DNA from: Gemmatimonadaceae bacterium
GTDB lineage: Bacteria > Latescibacterota > UBA2968 > UBA8231
DNA length: 26,735 nt
NCBI GenBank assembly: GCA_002726335.1
Contig: PBSR01000144.1
Location: 1 to 26,735 of the forward strand
Reading direction: 5' to 3'
In this document: positions 1-8,560 of the stretch, one piece after another
Position numbering within the stretch: the first letter of the stretch is position 1
Layout of the letters: every line of letters starts with the position of its first letter
Made by a program: the position numbers and the translations under genes
Notes under the pieces: generated by a model
Told to the model about the DNA's origin: nothing
Databases searched by the model: none
What the model saw: the letters and a program-made list of their open reading frames with translations, nothing else

Positions 1-1254
1 CCCGCTCCGGTAGAACCGGCGGCAAGCCAGCCACCGGAGGAGAGCCCGGCACCGGCCGCTGCCGCGCCCACCGTTGACATGAATGCCCTCCTCGACCAGC
101 AGGCTGGCGCCGATGCCGGTGTGCTCCAGGTCAAGGTCGGCGACCGCGTCAGCGGTGTGCTCGTCCGCCTCGGCGAGGAGAACTGCTTCGTCGATTTCGG
201 CGGTCGAAGTGAAGGCATGATCCGCACCACGGAGATGAAGGGCGAGGATGGCGAACTGGCCTTCAAGGTCGGTGAACCCCTCGAGGCCTTTGTTGTCAGC
301 GATGCCGACAGTGTCGTGCTCTCGCGTTTCGTCAGTGGCGAGGCACGCCAGGCTGATACCCTGTACAAGGCCTACAAGGCTGGGATCCCCATCGAGGGCA
401 AGGTCATGGCGGTGAACAAATGGGGGATCGGCGTCGACCTGGAAGGCATGCGCGCGTTCTGTCCAGTCTCACAGGTCGACACCCAGTTCACCAAGGATCT
501 GGAGCAGTACCGCGACAAGAAGATGACTTTCAAGATTATCCGTTTCCGTGACCACGGCCGCAGCATCGTGCTGTCGCGACGGGCTCTGCTCGAGGCCGAG
601 CAGGAGAAGGATGCTGTCGAGATTCGCGAGAAGATCGTCGATGGGACGCAGCTCACCGGTACGGTGACCCGGCTGGAGAATTTCGGCGCCTTCGTCGACG
701 TCGGATCGGGCGTCGAGGGGTTGATCCATGTTTCGGAGATGCGCCACGAACGCGTCAACCATCCGAAGGATGTCGTCCAGCCCGGGGAGGAGGTGACGGT
801 GAAAGTGATCGCCGTCAAGAATCTGGGGGACCGTCGCAAGGAGCGGATCTCGCTGAGCATCAAGGCCCTCGAGAAGGATCCCTGGGACGAAGTGCGGTCG
901 CAGTTCCCGGCGGGCACGGTGACCATGGGCAAGATCGAAGGTGTCGAAGAGTACGGTGCGTTCGTCGAGTTGGCGCCCAATGTTCGTGGCCTCATTCATG
1001 TGTCCGAGTTGGCCGAGCGCCGTGTCAATCACCCTCGTGACGTGGTCAGTGTCGGTGAAGAGGTGAAGGTTGCCGTCATGGAGGTCGACAACAAGCGCAA
1101 GCGCCTGCGGCTGTCGATTCGACGCGCCGAGCAGGTCGAGGGAGCGACGAACCTCAAGGAGTTCGCCGAGCGTCAGCGCCAGGAGAAAGAGTCAGAGGGG
1201 TCAGCGAATACGGCCATGCTCGACGCTCTGAAGCGCGCCAAACTCGTGGAGTAG
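1..1254 (+). CDS. S1-domain RNA-binding protein (ribosomal protein S1-like), 5' end outside the window
   Basis: The reading frame is open from base 1, so the first 26 codons (a Pro/Ala/Glu-rich linker) belong to the same protein and the true start lies upstream. The first in-frame ATG, at 79, is probably internal. Counting from that Met, four S1 (OB-fold) repeats lie at about residues 19-82, 102-170, 190-265 and 276-350. Repeats 3 and 4 are the most canonical: each has a G-A-F-V-(D/E) strand, a G-L-I-H-V-S-E core and an R-V-N-H-P segment. Repeats 1 and 2 are more divergent, as in the ribosome-binding N-terminal repeats of bacterial S1. The C-terminus is a charged tail. In the family such proteins bind mRNA on the 30S subunit. 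With only four visible repeats it could be a short S1 or an S1 paralogue rather than classical RpsA. trpB follows on the same strand after about 120 bases in which I see no clear terminator or promoter. Confidence 0.88.
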   Translation, partial: PAPVEPAASQPPEESPAPAAAAPTVDMNALLDQQAGADAGVLQVKVGDRVSGVLVRLGEENCFVDFGGRSEGMIRTTEMKGEDGELAFKVGEPLEAFVVSDADSVVLSRFVSGEARQADTLYKAYKAGIPIEGKVMAVNKWGIGVDLEGMRAFCPVSQVDTQFTKDLEQYRDKKMTFKIIRFRDHGRSIVLSRRALLEAEQEKDAVEIREKIVDGTQLTGTVTRLENFGAFVDVGSGVEGLIHVSEMRHERVNHPKDVVQPGEEVTVKVIAVKNLGDRRKERISLSIKALEKDPWDEVRSQFPAGTVTMGKIEGVEEYGAFVELAPNVRGLIHVSELAERRVNHPRDVVSVGEEVKVAVMEVDNKRKRLRLSIRRAEQVEGATNLKEFAERQRQEKESEGSANTAMLDALKRAKLVE

Positions 1255-1374
1255 GAGCGGCGTGACCGGTATTGTGACCCAAGTGGTGTGCCTACGCCGC
1301 CAGGACGAGATCGCACCCACCTGCCCAAGAACCCCCGGGGCGATCTCTCCGCAAGGCCCTTGTCGAGTAGGGGC

Positions 1375-2655
1375 GTGAGCCCAACCGAGAGACCGGGTAC
1401 CCCCGCCTGGGAGAGGCTTCTGTTTGGCGGCGATCGGCCCGGGTACTTCGGCACGTACGGCGGCGCCTTCCTGCCCGAGATTCTGCGCACCACCCTCGAT
1501 GAGCTGACTGCCGCGTTCGACGACGCCCGTCGCGATCCCGCCTTCTGGCAGACTTACACCCAGGTTCTGCAGACGTATTCCTGTCGTCCCACCCCCCTCA
1601 CGTTGCTGGAGAATCTCTCCGCCGAAGTCGGCGGTGGGCGCCGTCTGTATCTCAAGCGCGAAGATCTCAACCATACCGGAGCGCACAAACTCAACAATGT
1701 CGTGGGTCAGGGCCTGCTCGTGCAGCGCATGGGCAAGACGCGGGTCATTGCCGAAACCGGCGCCGGGCAACACGGCGTGGCCACGGCGACGATGGCGGCA
1801 CGCTTCGGCTTCGACTGCACCATCTACATGGGCGCCGTCGACGTCGAACGACAGCGGCCGAATGTGTTCTGGATGGAGCAGATGGGTGCTACGGTCGTCT
1901 CCGTCGAGGACGGCTCAGCGACACTGAAGGATGCCATCAACGAGACCTTCCGCGACTGGACCGACTCGATGGAGAACACCCACTACGTGCTCGGCACCGC
2001 GTGCGGTCCCCATCCGTTTCCGACGATGGTCGCCTGGCTGCAGCGAATCATCGGCGAAGAGGCGCGGGCGCAGATGCTGGAGCGCGAAGGTCGGCTGCCC
2101 GACCGGATCTACGCCTGCGTCGGCGGCGGCTCGAACGCCACGGGCATGTTCCTCGAGTTTCTCGATGACGAGGCCGTGGAACTCGTCGGTGTCGAGGCGG
2201 GTGGCCACGGCATCGCCTCCGGTGAGCATGCCGCGCGCCTCGCAGGTGGTGATGGCTCGCCAGGTGTCGCCCAGGGGTTCAAGACCTATTTCCTGCAGGA
2301 CGACGACGGTCAGATGCGGCACACCCATTCGGTCTCAGCCGGACTCGACTACATCGGGGTCAGTCCCATTCTCGCCCATCTGCATGAGACAGAGCGCGTG
2401 CGCTTCGAGTCAGCCACCGACGACGAGGTCATCGCCGGGATCAGGAAGCTGATGCGCGCAGAAGGGATCATCGGTGCTCTCGAGAGCACCCACGCAGTGG
2501 CCGGTGCGCTGCGCGAGGCCCCATCCACGCCCGAGGGCAGCATCATTCTCATCAACCTCTCGGGCCGGGGTGACAAGGACATCTTCACCATCGGCGACGC
2601 CCTCGGTGATACGCGTTGGACGGATTTTCTCAAAGATAAAGCTGCAAAGCTGTGA
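1375..2655 (+). CDS. trpB: Tryptophan synthase beta chain
   Basis: The PLP enzyme that condenses indole with L-serine to make tryptophan, working as an alpha2-beta2 complex. The N-terminal G-Y-F-G-x-Y-G-G-A-F-x-P motif is typical. The PLP-binding Lys sits in H-K-L-N-N at about residue 105 (from GTG 1375), the catalytic Glu in A-E-T-G-A-G-Q-H-G at about 127, the phosphate loop is G-G-G-S-N-A, and the C-terminal N-L-S-G-R-G-D-K-D-I-F is intact. The frame is open to a GTG at 1288, which would add 29 residues rich in Pro, Arg and Lys that the family lacks. GTG 1375 gives 426 residues and is preferred, although its ribosome site is weak. The stop overlaps the trpA start, so the two are translationally coupled. 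No other trp gene is in the window. Confidence 0.95.
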   Translation: MSPTERPGTPAWERLLFGGDRPGYFGTYGGAFLPEILRTTLDELTAAFDDARRDPAFWQTYTQVLQTYSCRPTPLTLLENLSAEVGGGRRLYLKREDLNHTGAHKLNNVVGQGLLVQRMGKTRVIAETGAGQHGVATATMAARFGFDCTIYMGAVDVERQRPNVFWMEQMGATVVSVEDGSATLKDAINETFRDWTDSMENTHYVLGTACGPHPFPTMVAWLQRIIGEEARAQMLEREGRLPDRIYACVGGGSNATGMFLEFLDDEAVELVGVEAGGHGIASGEHAARLAGGDGSPGVAQGFKTYFLQDDDGQMRHTHSVSAGLDYIGVSPILAHLHETERVRFESATDDEVIAGIRKLMRAEGIIGALESTHAVAGALREAPSTPEGSIILINLSGRGDKDIFTIGDALGDTRWTDFLKDKAAKL

Positions 2656-3434
2656 GTGGCCTGCAGGGATACGTCCGGCAGCGACTCTCCGGAGGCGATC
2701 GGAAGATCCTGCTGATGACACACCTCGTCGTCGGGTACCCGTCCCTCGAGGCGAATCGGACGATGCTGCGGATCATGGCGGCCAATGACGTGGACCTGGT
2801 CGAGTTGCAGATGCCCTTCAGCGAGCCCGTCGCCGACGGTCCCGTCTTTGTGCGTGCCAACCAGGAGGCACTGGCCGCGGGTCTCCGGGTGGACGACTAC
2901 TTCGATTTCGTCGCCGAGGCCGGGGATGTCTGTAGTTTTCCGCGGCTGTTCATGGGCTACTACAACACCGTCTTCCGCCTCGGTGCCGAGCGTTTCTGCG
3001 AGCGTCTCGCCCAAGCTGGGGCCGTCGGCTATATCCTGCCGGATCTGGCATGGGAGGAATACGGCGAGCTGACGAAGGCCAGCCAGACTCACGAGCTCGA
3101 GTCGATCCTGCTGATGACACCGACGAACACGGTGGAACGGCTGCAGAGCCTGGGGGAGCGGGCCAGCGGCTTCATCTATGCCGTGGCGCGCAAGGGAGTC
3201 ACCGGCAAAGCGACGGACTTCGAGGCAGATCTTGGTTTCCTCAAGAGGTACCGCAAGGCGACCGACCTGCCCCTGGCCCTGGGATTCGGCCTGCGTCGCG
3301 GTCAAGACCTGACCGCCCTGCACGGCCGGGTCGAGATCGGCACCGTCGGTTCGGCACTGCTGGCCGCCTGGGAAGACGGCGGAGAGACCACCTACGGCGC
3401 CCTCGTTGAAGAACTGGCAGCCGCCCGCGGTTGA
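2652..3434 (+). CDS. trpA: Tryptophan synthase alpha chain
   Basis: Converts indole-3-glycerol phosphate to indole and glyceraldehyde 3-phosphate, and channels indole to TrpB. The length of 260 residues is normal for this TIM-barrel family. The two catalytic acids can be placed: Glu51 in V-E-L-Q-M-P-F-S and Asp62 in V-A-D-G-P, equivalent to Glu49 and Asp60 of the enterobacterial enzyme. The later R-K-G-V-T-G and G-F-G-L phosphate-binding loops are present. The central segment (about residues 95-150) is divergent, but the fold pattern holds. The GTG start shares bases with the trpB stop. A small GC-rich hairpin follows the stop at 3433-3451 but lacks a T-tract. Confidence 0.9.
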   Translation: MSGLQGYVRQRLSGGDRKILLMTHLVVGYPSLEANRTMLRIMAANDVDLVELQMPFSEPVADGPVFVRANQEALAAGLRVDDYFDFVAEAGDVCSFPRLFMGYYNTVFRLGAERFCERLAQAGAVGYILPDLAWEEYGELTKASQTHELESILLMTPTNTVERLQSLGERASGFIYAVARKGVTGKATDFEADLGFLKRYRKATDLPLALGFGLRRGQDLTALHGRVEIGTVGSALLAAWEDGGETTYGALVEELAAARG

Positions 3435-3503
3435 GGGCAGCCTGCCCCCTCAGGACGATCCGGCAGGTGTTGCCGAAGCCCTCAGCATGGAGGATCACAA
3501 GAG

Positions 3504-4520
3504 ATGGTGAAGCGGGTGAGAGTAGGTGTGATCGGCCTCGGGTGGCCGGGTCGTGAGCACCTCAAAGGGTATGCCCAGTCCCGTCGGGCAGACGTGGTGG
3601 CCGTATGTGACATGAACCAGCCGCTGGCGGCGCAGGTAGCGGTTGAGAACGATATCGACGGCGTTTACGCCGATCACAGAGAGATGCTGCGTGAGGCAGG
3701 TGTGGACGCTGTCAGCGTCTGCCTGCCCAACTTCCTCCATGCCCCCGTGAGCCTCGACGCGCTGCGTGCCGGCAAGCATGTGATCTGCGAAAAACCGCCG
3801 GCACTGAACACGAAACAGGCCCGCAAGCTGGCCACCACCGCCACCGATGCCCAACTGACACTGATGTACGCTCTCTGCCAGCGCTTCAGTGGCCCCACGT
3901 CAACAGCGAAGAGTTACATCGAGCGGGGGGAGCTCGGCGAGATCTACTTCGGTCGCGCCGTCTACCATCGTCGTCGCGGTATCCCTCTCGGCTCGCGCTC
4001 CTGGTTCACCGACAAGAAGCGGAGCGGTGGTGGCGCCCTCATCGACATCGGTGTCCACGCCCTCGATCAGGCGTGGTGGCTGATGGGCACGCCGAAGCCA
4101 GTGTCGGTCACCGGCGCCGCCTACAGCAAGTTCGCCCACGTCGTGCCCAAGGGGAACACCTTCGACGTCGATGACGCTGCTTTCTCTCTCATTCGTTTCG
4201 CCAATGAAGCAACCCTGATTCTGGAGTGCAGCTGGGCTCTGAATCTTCCCGGTGGCGGGGGCATTCACCTGGCCGGGACAAAGGGTGGCGCCGAACTGAG
4301 TCCCTTGAGGATCTACACCGAACGTCGCGGCGTGCAGGAGGATATCACGCCGGACGTGCCCAAGCTCGACGCCTTTGCCGGTCAGACCGATCATTTCGCC
4401 GAGTGTATCCAGACGGGGAAAACGCCGCTGATGTCTGGCGAGCAGGGCGTGCAGTTGATGCAGATGCTCGATGGCATTTACAAGTCAGCGGAGACGGGCA
4501 GGGAAGTCCGGCTGCGCTGA
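3504..4520 (+). CDS. Gfo/Idh/MocA family NAD(P)-dependent oxidoreductase
   Basis: A 338-residue two-domain dehydrogenase. The N-terminal Rossmann fold starts V-G-V-I-G-L-G (residues 7-13). The family E-K-P signature is at 96-98 (C-E-K-P), where the Lys is catalytic. The second signature G-G-G-A-L-I-D-I-G-V-H-A-L-D places Asp181, His185 and Asp188 in the active site. Enzymes of this family oxidise or reduce hydroxyls of sugars, inositols and nucleotide sugars, and the exact substrate cannot be read from the sequence. A GGAGG ribosome site lies 10 bases before ATG 3504. The gene is convergent with rfbA, with two bases between the stops. The palindrome TGAGCTCA supplies both stop codons. Confidence 0.9.
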   Translation: MVKRVRVGVIGLGWPGREHLKGYAQSRRADVVAVCDMNQPLAAQVAVENDIDGVYADHREMLREAGVDAVSVCLPNFLHAPVSLDALRAGKHVICEKPPALNTKQARKLATTATDAQLTLMYALCQRFSGPTSTAKSYIERGELGEIYFGRAVYHRRRGIPLGSRSWFTDKKRSGGGALIDIGVHALDQAWWLMGTPKPVSVTGAAYSKFAHVVPKGNTFDVDDAAFSLIRFANEATLILECSWALNLPGGGGIHLAGTKGGAELSPLRIYTERRGVQEDITPDVPKLDAFAGQTDHFAECIQTGKTPLMSGEQGVQLMQMLDGIYKSAETGREVRLR

Positions 4521-4522
4521 GC

Positions 4523-5407
4523 TCAGACCTTCTGCGCCAGCACCGCCCGCAGGTATTCATTGTAATCGCATTTCTCAGGGTAGGTGTCGATGAGCGCCTC
4601 GAAGCCGGGGCGGTCGACGAAGCCCTGATCGAAGGCGATCTCCTCAAGGCAGGCGATCTTCAATCCCTGGCGCTTCTCGATGGCTTCGATGAAGCTGCTG
4701 GCCTCCTGCAGGCTGCCCGGCGTGCCCGTGTCGAGCCAGGCGATGCCGCGCCCCAGCTGCTCGACGCGCAGATCACCACGCTCCAGGTAGGTGCGGTTCA
4801 CATCGGTGATCTCCAGCTCGCCGCGGCCTGAGGGCTTCAGGTTCTTCGTTACCTCCACCACATCGCCGTCATAGATGTAGAGACCGGGTACGGCGTAGTT
4901 GGACTTGGGTCGATCCGGCTTCTCTTCGATCCCGAGGACACGACCGTCCCCGTCGAACTCGATGACGCCGAAGTCCTCCGGGTTGGAGACGTAGTAGCAG
5001 AAGATGAGACCGCCACCGGCAAACTCACGGGCGGCCCGGACAAAGCCGGTGTCACCGTAGAAGTAGTCACCGTAGAACACGTTGTCCCCGAGCACGAGGG
5101 TGACATTGTCTCCCGCGAGAAAGTCCTCGGCCAGCAGAAAGGCCTGGGCAATACCTTCGGGGTTGGCCTGTTCGATGTAGGTGAACTCCACGCCGAGGGC
5201 GGTGCCATCACCGAGGAAGTTGCGGATGATGGGCAAGTCCTGCGGCGTCGAGATGATGCAGATCTCCCGGATGCCGCCGAGCATCAGGATCGACAGGGGG
5301 TAACAGATCATCGGCTTGTCGTACACGGGCAGCAGCTGTTTGCACACGACGCGGGTCAATGGCACCAGGCGTGTGCCGAGCCCACCGGCCAGAACGATTC
5401 CCTTCAT
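4523..5407 (-). CDS. rfbA: Glucose-1-phosphate thymidylyltransferase (RmlA/RfbA type)
   Basis: Makes dTDP-glucose from glucose 1-phosphate and dTTP, the first step towards dTDP-rhamnose and other dTDP-sugars. At 294 residues it has the normal length. The nucleotide-binding G-G-L-G-T-R-L-x-P-L-T loop is at residues 8-18, followed by K-Q-L-L-P-V-Y-D-K-P-M. S-T-P-Q-D, L-G-D-N-V-F-Y-G and the V-E-E-K-P-like I-E-E-K-P motif are also present. None of the usual partners rfbB, rfbC or rfbD is nearby. It is the last gene of a minus-strand operon after an EamA transporter and an SDR dehydrogenase, 35 bases downstream of the SDR. A GGGAG-type ribosome site precedes ATG 5407. Confidence 0.95.
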   Translation of the reverse strand: MKGIVLAGGLGTRLVPLTRVVCKQLLPVYDKPMICYPLSILMLGGIREICIISTPQDLPIIRNFLGDGTALGVEFTYIEQANPEGIAQAFLLAEDFLAGDNVTLVLGDNVFYGDYFYGDTGFVRAAREFAGGGLIFCYYVSNPEDFGVIEFDGDGRVLGIEEKPDRPKSNYAVPGLYIYDGDVVEVTKNLKPSGRGELEITDVNRTYLERGDLRVEQLGRGIAWLDTGTPGSLQEASSFIEAIEKRQGLKIACLEEIAFDQGFVDRPGFEALIDTYPEKCDYNEYLRAVLAQKV

Positions 5408-5442
5408 CTTCTCTCTCGCTCCCTCTGGGGTTGTTTTCGAGA

Positions 5443-6195
5443 TCAGTCCATCCAGAGGCCGCCGTTGACGTCGACGATCTCTCCGGTGATGTGACGCGCC
5501 TCGTCCGAGGCGAGAAACAGAGCGGCGCTGGCTACGTCCTCGGCGCGTCCCTTCTCGCCGAGGGGGATCTGCTTGGCCAGACCCACGTGGTCGGACGATC
5601 CCATGCCGCGTACCATGTCGGTGTCGATGACCCCGGGCGCCAGGCCATTGACGCGTACGCCGAAGGGGGCCATCACCTTGGCCAGGTGTACGGTAAGAGC
5701 GGAGACCCCGGCCTTGGCAGCGCCGTAGGGTGGCGCCGCGGCGACACCCCCGGTCTTGGCCGCCAGGGAGGACATGTTGACGATGGCACCCCGGCGTCGG
5801 TCGCGCATGTGGGGGAGAACGGCCTGGGCGCAGAAGAATACACCCTTCAGATTGACGTCTACCATACGATCCCAGTCCTGCTCGGTGCAGTCGAAGGCCG
5901 TGGTGTGGCGGACGAAGCCGGCATTGTTGACGAGAATGTCGAGTTGGCCCAGCTCACCTATGAGGGACTCGATGACGGCGCGACTGGTGCCGACGTCGGC
6001 AACATCGAGGCGCGCGGGGACAGGCTGAGGGCCGTCGCCACCAAGGGTGACGGCGGCAGCCTGCACGCCTTCCTCATCGATGTCAGTCATGGCCAGCCGG
6101 GCACCTTCGGCGGCGAAGCGCTCGCAGATGGCGTAGCCGATCCCACGGGCGGCGCCGGTGACCAGGGCGGTACGGCCGGCGAGTCTATCTCCCAT
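5443..6195 (-). CDS. Short-chain dehydrogenase/reductase (FabG-like SDR)
   Basis: A 250-residue classical SDR with all its catalytic parts: the cofactor loop T-G-A-A-R-G-I-G (residues 13-20), N-N-A-G (90-93), the structural Asn115 in D-V-N-L-K-G, catalytic Ser near 143, and Y-G-A-A-K with Tyr157 and Lys161. An acidic residue ends the second beta strand (T-D-I-D, 37-40), which favours NAD(H) over NADP(H). The C-terminal D-V-N-G-G is typical of the FabG/3-oxoacyl and glucose dehydrogenase-like subgroup. The substrate is unknown, but the neighbours (a sugar nucleotidyltransferase and a Gfo/Idh/MocA enzyme) point to a sugar alcohol or sugar. A strong GGAGGAGGGA ribosome site lies just before ATG 6195. 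Confidence 0.9.
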   Translation of the reverse strand: MGDRLAGRTALVTGAARGIGYAICERFAAEGARLAMTDIDEEGVQAAAVTLGGDGPQPVPARLDVADVGTSRAVIESLIGELGQLDILVNNAGFVRHTTAFDCTEQDWDRMVDVNLKGVFFCAQAVLPHMRDRRRGAIVNMSSLAAKTGGVAAAPPYGAAKAGVSALTVHLAKVMAPFGVRVNGLAPGVIDTDMVRGMGSSDHVGLAKQIPLGEKGRAEDVASAALFLASDEARHITGEIVDVNGGLWMD

Positions 6196-6225
6196 CAGTT
6201 ATCTCCCTCCTCCGTTGCCCTAAAG

Positions 6226-7068
6226 TTACAACACGAGCAGCAGGGCAAGCGCCCCGAGACCGGCGCCCAAGGCGCCGACGCGGCCCATCCGCTCCTTCCA
6301 CCACAGGTGGGCGAACAGGCCATCCAGCAGTACGACGAGACATCCGGTGACAGGGAAGAACAGCGTCCTGTCGAGGTGCATGAGCGCGGTGAGGGTTGTG
6401 GCCAGTGCCACGAGGTTGAACAGGCCAATGCCGACCCCCATGTGCAGGTCGCGGATCCTGGGGCGATGTCGCCGGACCAGCAGAACGAGGCCGCCCCCAG
6501 TGCCCGCCGTCGCCGCGCAGGTCATCAGCACGGTGAGGCGCTGTTCGTCGAGTCCGGCGTAGTGCACCCATCCCAGACAGATCTGCCCCACACCTTGCGT
6601 GGCGAACACCGCCAGGGCGGTGAGCAGGGCTGCGGCGCCGACGACGGGACGGCTCCGGCCAGACGAGCGCGACATCGAGATGAGCGCCAGGGCCACAAGA
6701 GCCAGACCGATTCCGCTTGCCTGAACCGCCGAAAGGGACTCTCCCCACAACCAGACCGAAACGACGACGGGAGCGAGAATGGACAGCCGGAAGGATGTGA
6801 GCACCATGCCCACGGGGAATCGTTCCAGGGCGCCCGTCATCACCAGCATGGCGACGATGAAGGACAGCCCCATGGCGCCGCCCACGATGACCGACGCTGG
6901 GACAGCGAAGTCGTTCCCCGTCCACAGGTGCCAGATGGCCAGGACCGCCGCCAGGGTGAGATAGTTGGCGCTGACCACGGTGGGCGCGTGGCAGCCACGA
7001 CGCTGCGACCATTTGAACAGCTGGCCGAACCCGAGAGACGTAAGGGAGGCCAGCACCAGCCAGTACAA
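6226..7068 (-). CDS. EamA/DMT-family membrane transporter
   Basis: A 280-residue, very hydrophobic protein with about ten predicted transmembrane segments in two five-helix halves, as in drug/metabolite exporters of the EamA class. A short basic loop (around residues 135-142, S-R-S-S-G-R-S-R) separates the halves. TTG 7068 is the only possible start: an in-frame stop lies just upstream, and GAGGA is seven bases before the TTG. It is first in an operon with the SDR and rfbA, 30 bases before the SDR. The exported substrate cannot be inferred. The promoter assigned to this operon is listed separately. Confidence 0.8.
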   Translation of the reverse strand: MYWLVLASLTSLGFGQLFKWSQRRGCHAPTVVSANYLTLAAVLAIWHLWTGNDFAVPASVIVGGAMGLSFIVAMLVMTGALERFPVGMVLTSFRLSILAPVVVSVWLWGESLSAVQASGIGLALVALALISMSRSSGRSRPVVGAAALLTALAVFATQGVGQICLGWVHYAGLDEQRLTVLMTCAATAGTGGGLVLLVRRHRPRIRDLHMGVGIGLFNLVALATTLTALMHLDRTLFFPVTGCLVVLLDGLFAHLWWKERMGRVGALGAGLGALALLLVL

Positions 7069-7100
7069 TACGAAATCCTCGCAACTTCAAGTGGACTGAG

Positions 7101-7129
7101 AGTTTACGAGGTCTTCGCCGAGGCGGCAA
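7101..7129 (-). promoter_or_regulatory. Sigma-70-type promoter for the EamA-SDR-rfbA operon
   Basis: Read on the minus strand, TTGCCG (7129-7124) is followed after exactly 17 bases by TAAACT (7106-7101). Transcription would start about 25 bases before the TTG codon at 7068 and include its GAGGA ribosome site. It lies back to back with the mgtE promoter region. Confidence 0.5.
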
Positions 7130-7136
7130 CGGCGTC

Positions 7137-7142
7137 TATATT
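7137..7142 (+). promoter_or_regulatory. Probable -10 element of mgtE
   Basis: TATATT ends nine bases before the mgtE ATG. There is no purine-rich ribosome site in between, so the transcript would have almost no leader. No convincing -35 is seen at the right distance, so the call rests on the -10 match and its position. Confidence 0.35.
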
Positions 7143-7151
7143 CCCTGCACT

Positions 7152-8549
7152 ATGAGCGACACACCACACGATACGCTGGCCCACGGAGGCCTGCAGGAGC
7201 GCCGCGACGTCCTGCTGACGACGACACGGGAGGCCCTCGCCGCCGCCGATGTGGCGACACTCCGTCTGGTCCTCAACAGCCAGCATGCCGTCGACCTGGC
7301 GGATCTGCTGCGTCGCCTCGATGGCGACGATCGCAGGCGCTGCATGGCCTTGCTGGCCGAGTCCCTGGCTGCCGGTGTCCTGGCCGAGTTCGATGCCACC
7401 ACCGTGGTCAGCGTGGCCGAAGAGCTGGACGATCAGGCGCTGTCGGGCATCCTCGAGGAGATGGCGCCGGACGATGCCGCGGACGTGCTCGCAGATCTTC
7501 CCGATGAGCACAGCGAGCGCGTGCTGTCGCTGATGGAAGTGGAGGAGGCGGACGAGGTCCGCGAACTGATGGAGCATCCCGAGGATTCGGGGGGCGGCAT
7601 CATGACTTCGCGCCTGGTGGCGGTCACGGACAACGTCACCGTGGCCGGCGCTATCGACCATCTGCGGACCCGTGCCGGTGACCATGCGGAGGAGCCGCTT
7701 GCGGTATTCGTCGTCGATGACAGGGACCGTCTCGTCGGCAGCGTGTCCCTGCACAGCATGCTTCTGGCTGACAGGGAGGCACAACTGTCCTCGGTGGCCG
7801 ACCATGAACCGATCACGGTGCGTGCCGACATGGACCAGGAGGAGATCGCCGAGATCTTTGCCGACTACGATCTGCTCGCCCTGCCCGTGGTCGATGCGGC
7901 GGGTATCCTCGTCGGGCAGGTGACGGTAGACGACATCGTCGACGTCATCCAGGAGGAAGCCACGGAAGACAACCTGAAGATGGCGGCCACCAGCTCCGCG
8001 GAAATGGAGGATCGCAGCGTCATCGGTGTCATGCGCCGCCGTCTGCCATGGCTGCTGTTCTGTCTGCTGGGTACGCTGTTGTCCGGCGGTGTCCTCGACC
8101 TCTTCTCCGGCGTGTTGGCGGCTCTGAGTCCGCTGGTCCTCTTCGTGCCGGCGATCATGGCCATGGGAGGCAACTCCGGTATCCAGACCTCCACGGTGAC
8201 GGTGCGCAGCCTGGCCACCGGGATCCTGCAGCCGGAGGAGGTCCGACGGGCCCTGTGGCGTGAATTCCGCGTCGCCGCACTGATGGGCACGTTTCTCGGC
8301 CTCGTCGTCTTTGTCGTGGCCTGGCTGTGGACGGGTGGCTCTCCCGTGGCGCCCTGCGCCGGCGTCGCCATGTTTGCCGCCGTTGTGCTGTCCGCCGTGC
8401 TCGGGGCGACGATTCCCATCCTGTTCCGCACTTTCGGCATCGACCCGGCCGTCGCCTCCGGTCCCCTGATCACGACGGTGAACGACATTCTCTCACTGTG
8501 CATCTATTTCGGTGTGGCCACGGCTCTGCTGCAACTGCTCACAGGCTGA
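7152..8549 (+). CDS. mgtE: Magnesium transporter MgtE
   Basis: A homodimeric Mg2+ channel of the inner membrane, 465 residues, full length. The N-terminal helical superhelix domain covers about residues 30-125, with repeated L-x-x-L-x-x-x-D/E units (for example D-D-A-A-D-V-L-A-D-L-P). H-P-E-D-S-G-G-G-I-M-T opens the CBS pair (about 140-265). A linker helix leads to five transmembrane segments from about residue 298. The membrane signature M-G-G-N-S-G-I-Q-T and the D-P-A-V-A-S-G-P-L-I-T-T-x-x-D pore motif are intact, the Asp of D-P-A being the Mg2+-selecting residue in the family. In the family the cytosolic domains bind Mg2+ and close the pore when it is plentiful. No Mg2+ riboswitch fits in the short upstream region. 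Confidence 0.95.
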   Translation: MSDTPHDTLAHGGLQERRDVLLTTTREALAAADVATLRLVLNSQHAVDLADLLRRLDGDDRRRCMALLAESLAAGVLAEFDATTVVSVAEELDDQALSGILEEMAPDDAADVLADLPDEHSERVLSLMEVEEADEVRELMEHPEDSGGGIMTSRLVAVTDNVTVAGAIDHLRTRAGDHAEEPLAVFVVDDRDRLVGSVSLHSMLLADREAQLSSVADHEPITVRADMDQEEIAEIFADYDLLALPVVDAAGILVGQVTVDDIVDVIQEEATEDNLKMAATSSAEMEDRSVIGVMRRRLPWLLFCLLGTLLSGGVLDLFSGVLAALSPLVLFVPAIMAMGGNSGIQTSTVTVRSLATGILQPEEVRRALWREFRVAALMGTFLGLVVFVVAWLWTGGSPVAPCAGVAMFAAVVLSAVLGATIPILFRTFGIDPAVASGPLITTVNDILSLCIYFGVATALLQLLTG

Positions 8550-8560
8550 GGCGGGGCAGC

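Noticed and set aside
1288..1374. N-terminal extension of TrpB from GTG 1288
   Set aside because: The 29 residues are not family-like, and the region has no better ribosome site than GTG 1375.
3433..3451. Hairpin after trpA (GAGGG / CCCTC arms) as an intrinsic terminator
   Set aside because: The stem is short with bulges and has no T-tract, so it is not supported as a terminator.
5359..7155. A 598-codon open frame on the plus strand opposite rfbA, the SDR and the EamA gene
   Set aside because: Composition is Gly/Gln/Asp/His-rich with no family motif, and it runs antisense to three clear genes. It is a shadow of high-GC codon use.
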